A program made the translations under genes and the position numbers. Under the pieces are notes generated by a model. The model searched no databases. It was not told the DNA's origin and saw only the letters and a program-made list of their open reading frames with translations. Shown piece after piece: positions 53,201 to 61,376 of a stretch of 64,000 bases of DNA. The first letter of the stretch is position 1, and the number at the start of each line of letters is the position of its first letter. This stretch comes from DASRDU01 sp035560235 (lineage in GTDB: Bacteria; Acidobacteriota; Blastocatellia; RBC074). The DNA lies in assembly GCA_035560235.1 (NCBI GenBank), contig DATMAG010000093.1:1-64000 (forward strand), read 5' to 3'.

Positions 53201-53978
53201 TCACGGTATTGCGATGGTATTCGTAAAGCGAGCCGTGAAACTGATTCGTTCCCGACTTGGTAACCAGCGCGATCTGCGCTCCGGATGAGCGTCCCTGGTC
53301 GGCATTAGGGTTGGTCGTGGTCACGCGAAACTCCTGCAACGAATCAGGAGTCGAGCGCAGCACACTGAACAGGGCCGCGCCACTGACCGGATCAAGACCG
53401 TTCTGCTGATCGTTGACGTCTATGCCGTCAAGCGTCACGTTGGCCTGATCAGAACGCCCGCCGTTCACATAACCGTCAGCCGTTACTCCCGGCTGCAGAG
53501 TCAGCAATCCGACAACATTGCGCGAGAGCAGCGGCAGTTCCTTGACCTGCACTTCATTGAAGGTGTTTCCAATGGTCGCGTCTGTGGTATTGAGAGTTGT
53601 TTCGCCGCCCGTCACAGTTACAGTTTCACTGACCGCACCCACTTCCGTGAAAGCAAGATTGAGTGTCAGTGGCGTGCTGACCAGTAGTTCCACATCATCC
53701 TTAACGATGGCTTTGAAGCCCTGGGCTTCAGCCCTGACCTGATACTGCCCAGGAGCGAGTTGCGGGATCTGGTAAGAGCCATCACTGGTTGTGACGACAG
53801 TCCGGGCCGCTTTGGTGACCTTGTTGGTAACTGTGACAGTCGCTCCGGCAACGGCATTGCCCTGAGGGTCAGTAATTGCTCCGGAAATTGATGTGTTCTG
53901 GCCAAACGCAAAACCTGCGCTGATTACCAGAAAGAACATAACAAGCCCACTTCTCAAGACCGACCTGCTTTGAAACAT
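50217..53978 (-). CDS. Oar-like TonB-dependent receptor with N-terminal carboxypeptidase-regulatory domain
   Basis: Protein of 1253 residues. Signal peptide SGLVMFFLVISAGFAFGQ. Residues about 28-110 are a CarboxypepD_reg domain (ISGAITDPQGNAVAGATVTVT, DGSYQIPQLAPGQYQVRAEA). The plug follows (NTFNEVQVKELPLLSRNVVGL and VNGGRSDQANVTLDGIDVND), and the rest is a beta-barrel ending VMQFALRIEF, with the C-terminal phenylalanine expected for outer-membrane insertion. This architecture, abundant in Acidobacteriota, resembles the myxobacterial Oar adhesion proteins. Ligand is unknown, perhaps a glycan or peptide. AGGAGG lies 4 bases upstream of the ATG at 53976-53978. Confidence 0.92.
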   Translation of the reverse strand: MFQSRSVLRSGLVMFFLVISAGFAFGQNTSISGAITDPQGNAVAGATVTVTNKVTKAARTVVTTSDGSYQIPQLAPGQYQVRAEAQGFKAIVKDDVELLVSTPLTLNLAFTEVGAVSETVTVTGGETTLNTTDATIGNTFNEVQVKELPLLSRNVVGLLTLQPGVTADGYVNGGRSDQANVTLDGIDVNDQQNGLDPVSGAALFSVLRSTPDSLQEFRVTTTNPNADQGRSSGAQIALVTKSGTNQFHGSLYEYHRNTVTAANDWFNNKDGVERPQLLRNNFGGSIGGPIRRDRIFFFFNYEGFREAKGSTVVREVPLATLGQGVVRYVVADGSDPASTPCPAPDDPNRRCRSLTSAQINAAYTAANGVTPGINPAALAVLADAARRYPANSTTEGDGLNTGGFRFNASTPVRQNTFIARFDANLTSKQNIFARLNYQSDVITGVSRFPDTPAPETWHHPKGFAVGHAWTLSNSIVNNFRYGLTRDSLTVGGDSQANQISFRFIYQPLNFSRTLNRTTPLHNFVDDLSWNKGTHSMQFGTNIRLITNSRTSFGKSFDIAITNPSYYDFSGDVVLTSDAGDPVFPNVGGAPDDLRDALTAIIGRYSQYSANLNYDKSGSLLSVGQGVARDFATQEYEFYGQDSWRIRPNLTVTYGLRWSTSTPVYETNGIQVKPTQSLGKFFEQRVAGAEAGKPFNDLITVDLAGKANDRGGYYEQDWNNFAPSLSVAWSPNFKNSFLKRVFGENKSTIRGGFRMTYDRIGSQLAVAFDLNSTLGFSSSKNISANTFNVSDRLGPLFTGFNQSVRTLPGLTIPATLKFPLQTPADEDQRIESSLDDTLVTPVNYSFNLSWGRDLGKGFSVEASYVGRLARDLLVARDIMHLNNLRDPKSGDTWYSAMRKLIPFREQNAAITSVQKIPYFENIFPGLAGNYSVNGQTVALTATQAAYRRIAQRSVGGRNTTDYTFVQLLWDDGFGYGDNLFFHPQYAAFSTFSTIGTSDYHSAQLSIRKRFNRDFSFDFNYTLSHSIDIASGLQSSGSYGSAFILNPLDLNSNRANSDFDIRHLINANYIVALPFGDGKRFFNKLPKVVNAIIGGWETTGIFRWNTGLPSGQPFDDARWATNWNVQSNGVAIRPVESSPTRTGEPNIFSDPKAAFQSYRNAYPGEAGDRNILREPGYVVFDLGLYKAFKLPGEGKQIKFRWEVFNLTNTQHFTGIANFGIPQEPYLGKTPPPDWGKFTAIQGSPRVMQFALRIEF

Positions 53979-54912
53979 AAATCCTCCTGAAGAAGCTGGT
54001 TAACTGGTCTCCGGGCTGGCAGCCCGTAAACCATTTTCCTGAGGTTGATTTCCTGCGTGATACTTACTGAATGGGAAGGACCGATCTAAATCCTCACCCG
54101 CCCGGTTTGATTCTGCTGGTTCTGCCCCAGGAAGCTTCTCGCCTCTGGGTACGAGTTCTGAATTTGAATTTACAGATCAGGAAAAACGCAATCAATATGC
54201 CGGTCCGGGCCCCTGCGCACCAGCACTGTCATTTCGGCAGGGATAAAATTACTAACCTGCTCATTACACGGAATTTGATTTTCGGCAGACATTATTGCCA
54301 CCGGACCATACAGAATTCAAGCGGGATTAATCGGTTCAGATTTTTGGATGTGATTCAGATTTCTGGAGAATGAAATGGGCAGATAAACAAGGCAGGACAA
54401 GTGCGGCTGAATGCAAAACGCCGCGCCACAGACGCTGAAAGAACGATTCCTTTCAGCCCCCTTTACGTCCGTGACGCGGCGCTTACTTCCCTTCTCAACC
54501 TGCGAGCGGTTGCCGGGAAATGTGTACGGACGCGCGATGGAGAATTCCGGATTCTCACGGCGAGAATCCGGCCCCCTTGATTCCCCTTCCTCGCGCGCCG
54601 ATCTCAATGAACTCTTGAATGCTTTCTCCCTGTCGGCAGCAGTTCCGGGTGAGCTGCCGCGCTGTCAGGATGCACACTCACAAAACAAGCCGCGTGCCAG
54701 GATAATACACGGAGTCGAAGTAAGACCAGGCTGATGCAGGGACAGGGGTTTGCAATTGCCTTGCGGGAACTCTGAGTAAGAAATGGCGGAATCAGGGCCA
54801 GGCTGTTATACCAATCAGTAAACTGTCTTCACGATTTGGTGCAGGATGGATCAGCGCAGATTCGGAACCTCGTCTGCCCCGGACTGCCACCACGATCAGG
54901 CTTCGGAAGAAT
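53979..54912. other. 934-base gene-free region with hairpins, upstream of the TonB receptor
   Basis: No convincing gene on either strand. Visible elements: a GGGCTG-g-CAGCCC hairpin at 54012-54026 in the receptor leader; a structured segment at 54420-54480 listed separately; and a perfect 10-bp stem CCGGATTCTC/GAGAATCCGG (54547-54556 with 54562-54571). The long gap should contain the receptor promoter. I cannot single out one convincing -35/-10 pair. Confidence 0.4.
54420..54480. ncRNA. Candidate structured RNA or terminator
   Basis: Outer stem GCCGCGCCACAGACG (54420-54434) with CGTCCGTGACGCGGC (54466-54480), which has two internal mismatches. Inner stem CTGAAAG (54435-54441) with CTTTCAG (54450-54456) on top. 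In the leftward direction GTTTTGC follows, giving a terminator-like end. It may be a terminator for leftward transcripts or a stand-alone structured RNA; no family is recognised. Confidence 0.35.
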
Positions 54913-55380
54913 TTACTCTTCGTTACTTTTGTCGCTCACCCACCGGGTCATCAGGTAACGGTCGTGATCCACAAAGCCTGCACTGCGGTAAAGCTCCTGC
55001 GCGACCGTGTTGGCGCGTTCGACTTCAAGGTGCAGCGCCGCAATGCCGAGCGTGCGACAGGCAGCAGCCAGGAACCCAAGCGTCTGCCTGCCGATGCCGC
55101 GCCCGCGCCACTCGGACACAATGAAAAGTTCATCCACAAACGCATCGCGCCCGTGAAACTCCAGACTGAAGCCGAAAGTCAGCACCGTGTATCCGACCAT
55201 TTCACCATCAGCTTCAATCAGCCAGACGCGGCCTTTTGAATCATCGGTCAGAAGCTGCTGCAGGGCGCAACGCGCGGCCTCTTCATTCAGCTTCAGTCGC
55301 TCGTGCTCATAGAAATCCTGCATGAAAGCGAGCAGCGTTTCGATGTGCCGGATTTCAGCGGGAATGTAGTCAGGATTCAT
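54913..55380 (-). CDS. GNAT-family N-acetyltransferase
   Basis: Protein of 155 residues from the ATG at 55378-55380; a TTG three codons upstream is less likely. The acetyl-CoA-binding motif A is clear: VDELFIVSEWRGRGIGRQTLGFLAAACR (R-G-x-G-I-G). It is followed by ALHLEVERANTVAQELYRSAGF, the motif B region of the superfamily. Preceding strands carry the GRVWLIEADGEMVGYTVLTFG beta pair. Substrate unknown; relatives acetylate small amines or protein N-termini. On the same strand and downstream of the two-gene membrane-GAF cassette by 50 bases. Confidence 0.9.
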   Translation of the reverse strand: MNPDYIPAEIRHIETLLAFMQDFYEHERLKLNEEAARCALQQLLTDDSKGRVWLIEADGEMVGYTVLTFGFSLEFHGRDAFVDELFIVSEWRGRGIGRQTLGFLAAACRTLGIAALHLEVERANTVAQELYRSAGFVDHDRYLMTRWVSDKSNEE

Positions 55381-55430
55381 GAAGGACAAATGTCAGAAAA
55401 GAGAAAGAGAAGAATTGAATCGTCAGGGGT

Positions 55431-55883
55431 TCAGGCAACCTGCGCCAGTGCGCCGAAGAGTTGATCCTGTCTGGCAGCAATTGCTTCCTTGGCCAGCCGG
55501 TAATTGTCCTGACGATTGATGCGACCTGATCGCTGAATAAGCTGGTCAAGAGCCTCACTAACTTCCTGCTCAACCAGCATGCGAAGTTCGACAGAGTTTG
55601 CCTTCAAAGCATTAACATCTATTTCCAGACGGTAAAGACGGCCACTGTTTTCCCCGATCCTGAATTTCAGATATCTGTCCTGCTGATGGTCTTTTCCCGG
55701 CTCATCTACGCCACCCATGTATTTGAATTCGACAGCAAAGCGGTTTGTTTCCTGATCGAAGAATCCACGCACGGCTTCCGGCACGTCATATGGAGACACA
55801 AGCAGTTCAACGACGATGTCCCGGATTTTTCTGGACTGCTTCAGCTTTTCGGTATCGAGATTCACTTCGAGCCACTCTCGCAT
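55431..55883 (-). CDS. Uncharacterised protein paired with the membrane-GAF gene
   Basis: Protein of 150 residues with GGGAGG 6 bases before its ATG. It is soluble and mixed alpha/beta: KIRDIVVELLVSPYDVPEAVRGFFDQETNRFAVEFKYMGG in the first half, and in the second RLYRLEIDVNALK followed by an amphipathic helical tail with many Gln and Arg. No catalytic motif or family is recognised. It starts 22 bases after the stop of the upstream two-TM GAF-like gene on the same strand, so the two likely act together. Confidence 0.7.
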   Translation of the reverse strand: MREWLEVNLDTEKLKQSRKIRDIVVELLVSPYDVPEAVRGFFDQETNRFAVEFKYMGGVDEPGKDHQQDRYLKFRIGENSGRLYRLEIDVNALKANSVELRMLVEQEVSEALDQLIQRSGRINRQDNYRLAKEAIAARQDQLFGALAQVA

Positions 55884-55905
55884 ATCTGTCCTCCCGGAGA
55901 TAATT

Positions 55906-56721
55906 CTACGCCTTTTCCAGCAGCCTGCTCAAAAACCTGCCAAGGGTTTTGTAACGCTGTCCTTTCAGGGCCTTCTCACTGATGATTTCATTCGGGCTCT
56001 GACTGTCAACAACAAGAACTCCCCAAGGCCTGCCTTTGACTTCAACAGGAATGCCGAGCAGGGAAAGGGCATGAGATTTCCTTTTCTTTCTGCGCCTCTC
56101 GAGCCACTTTCTGGAGACGTAGCCCTGGCTGGCGTAATCAGCTAGGGCGTTCTCTGAGGCAGAATCTGAATTGATGTCAGGCAGACCGTAAACCTGAACC
56201 GGACGCCCCTGCGCCCAGGCCTGGCCAGCCACTCCTTCAGCATTACCAGGATCATTCTCTGATGCCCGGAACTTTGCGATTCGGCTTCTGGTCAGGTAGC
56301 CCGATCGTGCGACCGGGATCATCCAGCCTGACCAGGGCCATCGCACGACCCCCCAATGCCAGCTGACATGTTTGAATAGTGTGATCCGGTGGAAATATTG
56401 TGGATCATCACTGCTGCTTCCACCCTTTCCAAACATTTCCTCTCTGTACTGATCAAGCAGATATTGAACTGTATGCCAGACAACGGATGGGCCAAGATAA
56501 CTCCGAATTAACTGTGCGACTGCCCCCGCTACGGTCAAAACCAAAATGATCCACCAGGCAGAATTGTGCAGGTATCGAATTGAGCTTTGGGCTAAAGGCG
56601 ACTGAAACTGATTTGGATCAGCTTTCAGCAGAGCGCTGATAAATGAAACCAACACGGCGCAAACCCAGATCGGGATGATCAGCCACTTACCCAGTTTTTC
56701 CGACCATTCCTGTCGCAGCAT
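55906..56721 (-). CDS. Two-TM membrane protein with GAF-like sensor domain
   Basis: Protein of 271 residues. Two hydrophobic helices (about 13-32 and 55-73) are separated by a short polar loop. The C-terminal cytoplasmic part (about 90-265) looks like a GAF domain: GNAEGVAGQAWAQGRPVQVYGL at about 158-179, then ALSLLGIPVEVKGRPWGVLVVDSQSP at about 225-250, the two most typical GAF strands. No kinase, cyclase or nuclease domain follows. AGGGA precedes the start. With its small downstream partner it forms a compact two-gene unit; the ligand and output are unknown. Confidence 0.72.
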   Translation of the reverse strand: MLRQEWSEKLGKWLIIPIWVCAVLVSFISALLKADPNQFQSPLAQSSIRYLHNSAWWIILVLTVAGAVAQLIRSYLGPSVVWHTVQYLLDQYREEMFGKGGSSSDDPQYFHRITLFKHVSWHWGVVRWPWSGWMIPVARSGYLTRSRIAKFRASENDPGNAEGVAGQAWAQGRPVQVYGLPDINSDSASENALADYASQGYVSRKWLERRRKKRKSHALSLLGIPVEVKGRPWGVLVVDSQSPNEIISEKALKGQRYKTLGRFLSRLLEKA

Positions 56722-56814
56722 CTGTGTCCCTATGGCCTGAGGTGATCAAACTCAGGGAGCATGTAAACTGACGACAGCACCAAGTCAAGAATCAAGCTGC
56801 GACGACACTCAAAA

Positions 56815-58665
56815 TCAGGATGCCGAGACGATGTCGGCTTTCAACTCATCAATCACTAAACTGAGCGGCTTGTAAGGCTGCCAGCCTTCAGGCAGATCGC
56901 CGTTGTCGGCGCGGAGGAACTTCTGCTGATTCGGTTTGATCGTGGCCAGCAGTTCGCGGCGTGTTTTCACCTGCAGCGGTTTGCCAATGTAGATTTTGCC
57001 CATCCTTGCCATCAGGGATTCAGGCAGCGCGCTCGAAAACATCAGCAGTGGCCAGGTGAAATTCGGCCCGTTGGTTTTGCGCAGCTTCCACGCCCACAAG
57101 GCGAGCGCGCCCACGCGCCACGCGGTCGGCGCCCACCAACTGTACTGACCCGGGCGCAGGTTCATCTTCCAGCACTTCATAATCAGCTGCCACTGCAGCG
57201 GCGTCAGTTGCTGGGTTTCGCGCACACCTTCCTTGTCCTGCATCCGCGTGTCGTGCAGCGGCGTGAAGATTGACGGAATGAAGAACGCGAACAGGCCGCG
57301 CCGCTCGACTTCGTAAACCAGGTCGAGCGTGGCCTTCACATCCTCATCGGTTTCGCCCGGATTGCCGACGATCAGCGTCACTGCCGGAAACCAGTTGTTT
57401 TTGTTCAGCACCTCCAGCCCGCGAATGAAGACGCTCGGCCACTCATCAATCGGAAACGGAACACCCTTGCTCGGCATAATCTGCTTCGCCATCCGCACCG
57501 ACCCGGTTTCCAGTCCGATGAGTGGGGTCAGCGCCTTGTGTCGCGGATGACTGCTCAGATACGGAAAGTGAATCGGACTTTTATCAATCAGGATTTCCGT
57601 CAGCTTTTCGATCAGCAGGGGATCCACCACCGCCGGAGCTATTGTCGAGTGACTCAGCACGTGCTGTTCGACGCCGGGCGTGCTGACGACTGAATTGTAG
57701 AGATCAAGCAGCGCTTCACGGTTCGGGAAGTAGAACGGAATGTCCGTATGCACCTGACCCCAGATGAACATATCTTCGGTGGCCAGCGAAATCTGCTTGT
57801 TGCCGTCGCGCACGTTGGCGCGCACAGCCTGCATGATTTTTTCCTTCGGGATATCAATCTGCGGGTTCAGATCAGGCACGCAGAACTGGCAGCGGCGCCC
57901 ACAGCCCGTCGTCATCTCGACCACGCCGAAAGTAGTGCGCTTGTCGGGCGTGAGAATGTCGTTCCGATCCTTCGGGTGCTTCACGTCCATCTGCCTGGGC
58001 AGGGACTCGCCGCGAATGGCTTTCTCAAACAGCTCCAGCACGTCCGGCGATTCGGCGCGGCCTTCAACCACACAATCCACACTGAGGTTTTCGTAACTTT
58101 CTGTCTGAATGATCTGCCAGCCTCCCGACCCGCCGACAATCACCCTGAAATTGTCGCGATACGGACTGTCCTTGATCGTCTGAAAGACCTCCTTCGCGTA
58201 ATGCGAGTTGATCGGCTCGCGGGACGAACCGAAGATCGAAGTGTAAACGCCTGCCGCAAAGGTCACGCCCAGCGGATTGTGGGTGGACACGGCGACGACG
58301 CGCGTCTTCGGGCCGATGAATTTATGCACGTCCTGCGGGTAGCAGCACGCGATCTCTTCCGGGCGATAGTGCCGCAGCAGCGATACTTCGACGAGCCGCA
58401 CCCCGGCGGGCATATATCGCGCCGAGCCGTCCGCGTTGTACTCGACTTCGCGCCAGCGCGGGTACTTGCTGTTGAGAAATCCCTCCATCCAGATCGGCAG
58501 CGAAGCCATGCTCATCTGAATGAAATATCCGGCGTGGTCAATGATCTCGGTCAGCGGCGCAGTCAGCACAATCAGCTTACCGCCATCAGCCGGAGTTTCG
58601 GGTGTGGGCCGTGAATGAACCCGGGGTTGAGCATTGCCATTCGTGTGAACCTGCGTCGTAGTCAT
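56815..58665 (-). CDS. B12-binding-type radical SAM enzyme
   Basis: Protein of 616 residues. The N-terminal region (about 30-220) looks like a cobalamin-binding Rossmann domain (TRVVAVSTHNPLGVTFAAG, VIVGGSGGWQII). The radical SAM iron-sulfur motif CX3CX2C is C255-G-R-R-C259-Q-F-C262, preceded by VVEMTTGCGRR. The remaining TIM barrel includes TLIVGNPGETDEDV, and a C-terminal hydrophobic segment (WRVGALALWAWKLRK) may touch the membrane. Relatives with this layout methylate unreactive carbons or join lipid tails; an acidobacterial lipid-modifying role is one speculation. Single gene with about 200 bases before the next one. Confidence 0.85.
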   Translation of the reverse strand: MTTTQVHTNGNAQPRVHSRPTPETPADGGKLIVLTAPLTEIIDHAGYFIQMSMASLPIWMEGFLNSKYPRWREVEYNADGSARYMPAGVRLVEVSLLRHYRPEEIACCYPQDVHKFIGPKTRVVAVSTHNPLGVTFAAGVYTSIFGSSREPINSHYAKEVFQTIKDSPYRDNFRVIVGGSGGWQIIQTESYENLSVDCVVEGRAESPDVLELFEKAIRGESLPRQMDVKHPKDRNDILTPDKRTTFGVVEMTTGCGRRCQFCVPDLNPQIDIPKEKIMQAVRANVRDGNKQISLATEDMFIWGQVHTDIPFYFPNREALLDLYNSVVSTPGVEQHVLSHSTIAPAVVDPLLIEKLTEILIDKSPIHFPYLSSHPRHKALTPLIGLETGSVRMAKQIMPSKGVPFPIDEWPSVFIRGLEVLNKNNWFPAVTLIVGNPGETDEDVKATLDLVYEVERRGLFAFFIPSIFTPLHDTRMQDKEGVRETQQLTPLQWQLIMKCWKMNLRPGQYSWWAPTAWRVGALALWAWKLRKTNGPNFTWPLLMFSSALPESLMARMGKIYIGKPLQVKTRRELLATIKPNQQKFLRADNGDLPEGWQPYKPLSLVIDELKADIVSAS

Positions 58666-58863
58666 TGATCACCTTTTTGTTGGAGGCGTATTTGAATTGC
58701 GGAAGAGCGCAATCAAAGTACTGAGTCGCGTGCCTGATTGTCGGACGCCGTCAGCAGCCCTGGTTAATGCGTAAATCAGAACGGTAAGTGCAGGTGATGA
58801 TATGCGGAATATAACAAGAGAACAACCCGTGCCGGACGCGCCAGGCTTCAAGTGACAGCAGAG

Positions 58864-59514
58864 CTAAACCAGTCCCCATTCCTTCAGGATCTTCACCAGC
58901 GGCGGCAGCGGTTCCTGCCAGAGCCAGTCGGTGCGTATCCAGAGGCCCTTGAGCACGGCGCTGTGATAACGCCCTGCGGCATCGGGCTGCACGACCTGAT
59001 AAATCCCCTTCCTGCTGCGCTGATAAAATTCAGCCTGCCTGCGCTGCGGGTCAATCAGCCAGTATTCCTTCACGCCGCCCTGCTCATATTCATAAAACTT
59101 TTCGCCGCGATCACGCGCGCGGCTTTCCGGACTGATGACTTCAATCACCAGATCAGCCGGGCCGTCGAAGTAATGTTTCTTCAGTTTCGAGAGCCGCTTT
59201 GTCGCCACGAAAAACAGATCCGGCGAACGCCCCGGCAGTTCAGGGCTGGTTTTCATTTGAAAAGGCTCGCCGAACACTCTGCCTGATTCATGCGCCTCCG
59301 CATAAAACCGCAGTAGTGCCGTCAGGAAAATCGTCAGTTCCTGATGCTCACTCGAAACCGTCATGGTAATGACCTCCCCATCAACCCATTCAGCCAGTCT
59401 TCCTTCAAAATCACGGGCCAGAAATTCCTCGTAGCTGATTTTGTCCGAACGGGCAGCGGGAGGCGATTGCGGCGTTGGGGCTTCCAGCAGGGCGTGTCTG
59501 TTTTTTGACGACAT
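58864..59514 (-). CDS. Uma2/DUF820-family putative endonuclease
   Basis: Protein of 216 residues from the ATG at 59512-59514 with AGGAG upstream. Uma2 family features: ISYEEFLARDFEGRLAEWVDGEVI, the GRSPDLFFVATKRL PD segment, then LVIEVISPESRARDRGEKFYEYEQGGVKEYWLIDPQRR with E-V-I-S and E-Y-W-L-I-D, which contain the PD-(D/E)XK-type acidic and lysine positions. The family is abundant in cyanobacteria and Acidobacteriota and often annotated as restriction-endonuclease-like; no substrate is known. Separated from the DUF547 gene by 58 bases, same strand. Confidence 0.88.
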   Translation of the reverse strand: MSSKNRHALLEAPTPQSPPAARSDKISYEEFLARDFEGRLAEWVDGEVITMTVSSEHQELTIFLTALLRFYAEAHESGRVFGEPFQMKTSPELPGRSPDLFFVATKRLSKLKKHYFDGPADLVIEVISPESRARDRGEKFYEYEQGGVKEYWLIDPQRRQAEFYQRSRKGIYQVVQPDAAGRYHSAVLKGLWIRTDWLWQEPLPPLVKILKEWGLV

Positions 59515-59572
59515 ACTGTGATCTCCTGTTCCGAAAGCTTTCCTGTGTGCGGTCATCATAGCAGAGTGCGCC

Positions 59573-60391
59573 TCACTTCTGCTCATTCAGGCTGGTGTCG
59601 TATGCGAGATAACTGATCCTGAGCTGATCCGGCGGAACCTTTGACAGCGCCTCCCTTGCCGGGTTGTCGAGATAAAGCAGAATGAACTGCGCGATGTGCG
59701 GCTCTTTGATGCCACGCTTGTTTTGCAGCCAGCCAAGAAAGTCATCGCTGAACCATTTGAAGATGCTCGACAGTTCCAGCCGCTTTGTCGCCGCATCGAA
59801 GCGCACATACTTCTGACTGTTGATGAACCGATGCGCTGCTTCATTGAGCGCTTCATCAGTGCGGCCTTTGGCAATTGCGCCCTGCGCGAGCGGCGGGCAA
59901 CTGAAGGCGGCGCAGTTGATGTAAAAATGAATGCGCGGGTCGCCAAACCGCGGGCGAATGATTTTGTGTTCGAGCGTTTCAAGACTCGACGCCTGGCCGC
60001 CGAGCGTGATCGGCTGATCTTTGAATTTCAGCTTCGGGCCGATGCCGCCGAACCGTCCCCAGAGCACATCCTTCTGCGGATACTTCGCCGCCACGATGTA
60101 AAGCACCCACGCGTTGTAAGCGGTGATGAAGTAACGCAGCTTTTCCGATTCATCGGCAAACAACTGCGGATGGCTGTCGGGCGACACGGCGGCAAGCTGA
60201 TCCACGAAGCCTTTAAGCGCCGACAGTTCCTGTTTCAGCCCACGGTAATTCACCAGTCCCTGCTCATTGACGTAAGTTCGCGTCAGCCGGTCGAATTCAG
60301 CGTAATCAATTTTTTTCGCACTCTGAGCGCAGACAACCAACGGTAAAAAGATCAGCAGGCTCAGACAGCATAGTGAATGAAGCATCGTCAT
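59573..60391 (-). CDS. Secreted DUF547-domain protein
   Basis: Protein of 272 residues with signal peptide MLHSLCCLSLLIFLPLVVCAQ. The DUF547 core is well conserved: FFITAYNAWVLYIVA-type sequence (YFITAYNAWVLYIVAAKYP), LETLEHKIIRPRFGDPRIHFYINCAAFSCPPL, and DDFLGW. The YNAW and NCAAFSCPPL blocks contain His and Cys residues that suggest a metal or thiol-based site, but no enzyme activity is established for the family. ATGs at 60391 and 60385 are both possible starts. Divergent from the glycosyltransferase gene across about 120 bases. Confidence 0.88.
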   Translation of the reverse strand: MTMLHSLCCLSLLIFLPLVVCAQSAKKIDYAEFDRLTRTYVNEQGLVNYRGLKQELSALKGFVDQLAAVSPDSHPQLFADESEKLRYFITAYNAWVLYIVAAKYPQKDVLWGRFGGIGPKLKFKDQPITLGGQASSLETLEHKIIRPRFGDPRIHFYINCAAFSCPPLAQGAIAKGRTDEALNEAAHRFINSQKYVRFDAATKRLELSSIFKWFSDDFLGWLQNKRGIKEPHIAQFILLYLDNPAREALSKVPPDQLRISYLAYDTSLNEQK

Positions 60392-60509
60392 CTTTCTGTT
60401 TCTCCGTGCAGTGTGTCGCTGCAGCGTTTGCCATTATCATCACCTTTGCCGAAGATGGCAGCGCGCAGCAGTCTCCCCCGTTCCTCAAATCGCATCAGGA
60501 CAGCGCGTG

Positions 60510-61181
60510 ATGATTTCGATCATTATTCCAACTCTCAACGAAGCGGCGACCATCTGCGCGACTGCCGCAGCGGTGCGACAGTCTAACGGCAAAGCGGAAA
60601 TCATCGTCAGCGACGGCGGCAGCACCGACGGCACAGTTGAGAAGGCCCGCGAATGCGGCCTGCGCACGATCAGCGCGCCACGCGGTCGCGGCCCGCAGAT
60701 GAACGCAGCGGCGCAAATTGCCAGCGGCGATGTGCTGCTCTTTCTGCACGCCGATACGCGATTGCCAGCAGGCGCGCTGCAACTGATTATCGAAGCGATG
60801 AAGGACAGCGACGTGTGCGGCGGCAATTTCAGTCTGATCTTCGATGGCCGCGACTGGGGATCGCGCCTGCTGACGCGACTCTATCCGCTGCTGCGACTCG
60901 GCGGCATGTGTTACGGCGATTCCGGCTTCTTTGTGCGGCGCGCAGCCTTTGAAGCGGTCGGCGGCTTTCGCAACTTTCCGATCTTTGAGGACTGCGATCT
61001 CTACAAACGGCTGCGGCGTCTGGGCCGCTTCGTTCATCTCAAACAGCAGGCCGTGACCTCATCGCGCCGCTTTGAAGGAAAATTCCTGCGCACCTTTGCG
61101 CTCTGGTCTGCGCTTCAGTTGCTGTACTGGCTCGGCGTCAATCCGCATCATCTGAACCGGCTTTACCGGCCTGCGCGATGA
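60510..61181 (+). CDS. TIGR04283-like glycosyltransferase (GT2 family)
   Basis: Protein of 223 residues from the ATG at 60510. GT-A family 2 features: MISIIIPTLNEAATI at the N-terminus, IIVSDGGSTDGTVEKARE with the nucleotide-binding acidic pair, then DVLLFLHADTRLPAGAL containing the DxD-like HADTR motif. GDSGFFVRRAAFEAVGGF, PIFEDCDLYKRLRRLG and a C-terminal helix close it. The SISPRG-type segment ISAPRGRGPQMNAAAQ is typical of the TIGR04283 group, sometimes linked to arsenosugar synthesis. I do not see an arsenic partner gene here, so the acceptor is left open. An AGGA ribosome-binding site lies upstream. Confidence 0.88.
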   Translation: MISIIIPTLNEAATICATAAAVRQSNGKAEIIVSDGGSTDGTVEKARECGLRTISAPRGRGPQMNAAAQIASGDVLLFLHADTRLPAGALQLIIEAMKDSDVCGGNFSLIFDGRDWGSRLLTRLYPLLRLGGMCYGDSGFFVRRAAFEAVGGFRNFPIFEDCDLYKRLRRLGRFVHLKQQAVTSSRRFEGKFLRTFALWSALQLLYWLGVNPHHLNRLYRPAR

Positions 61182-61194
61182 TAATCAGAATGGA

Positions 61195-61368
61195 ACGCGG
61201 ATCACACGAATGAAACGGATCAGCACGGATTGATCTGTAACCATCCGCCTCATCAGTTCAATCCGTGTTCTATTTTGACTGAATAGAACACGGATTGAAC
61301 TGATGAAACGGATCAGCACCGATTGATCGGCCTTGATTCGTCGCATCAGTTCCATCCGCATTCCATTT
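61195..61368. repeat. Long inverted and direct repeat between glycosyltransferase and OM-protein genes
   Basis: A 24-base arm (61251-61274) is perfectly complementary to 61282-61305 with a 7-base loop. On both sides the motif AACGGATCAGCAC[GC]GATTGATC occurs (about 61214-61235 and 61307-61328), giving a second layer of direct repetition. The distal ends, GAATGGAACGC at left and CATTCCATTTC at right, are again partly complementary. It lies between convergent genes and could also serve as a terminator. Confidence 0.8.
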
Positions 61369-61376
61369 CTTCCTGC

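Noticed and set aside
54317..54734. Small frames of about 100 residues on both strands
   Set aside because: No ribosome-binding sites, low-complexity content, and they coincide with the hairpin region.
57748..58614. 288-residue frame on the plus strand
   Set aside because: Antisense shadow of the radical SAM gene in a GC-rich background; histidine- and arginine-rich without a motif.
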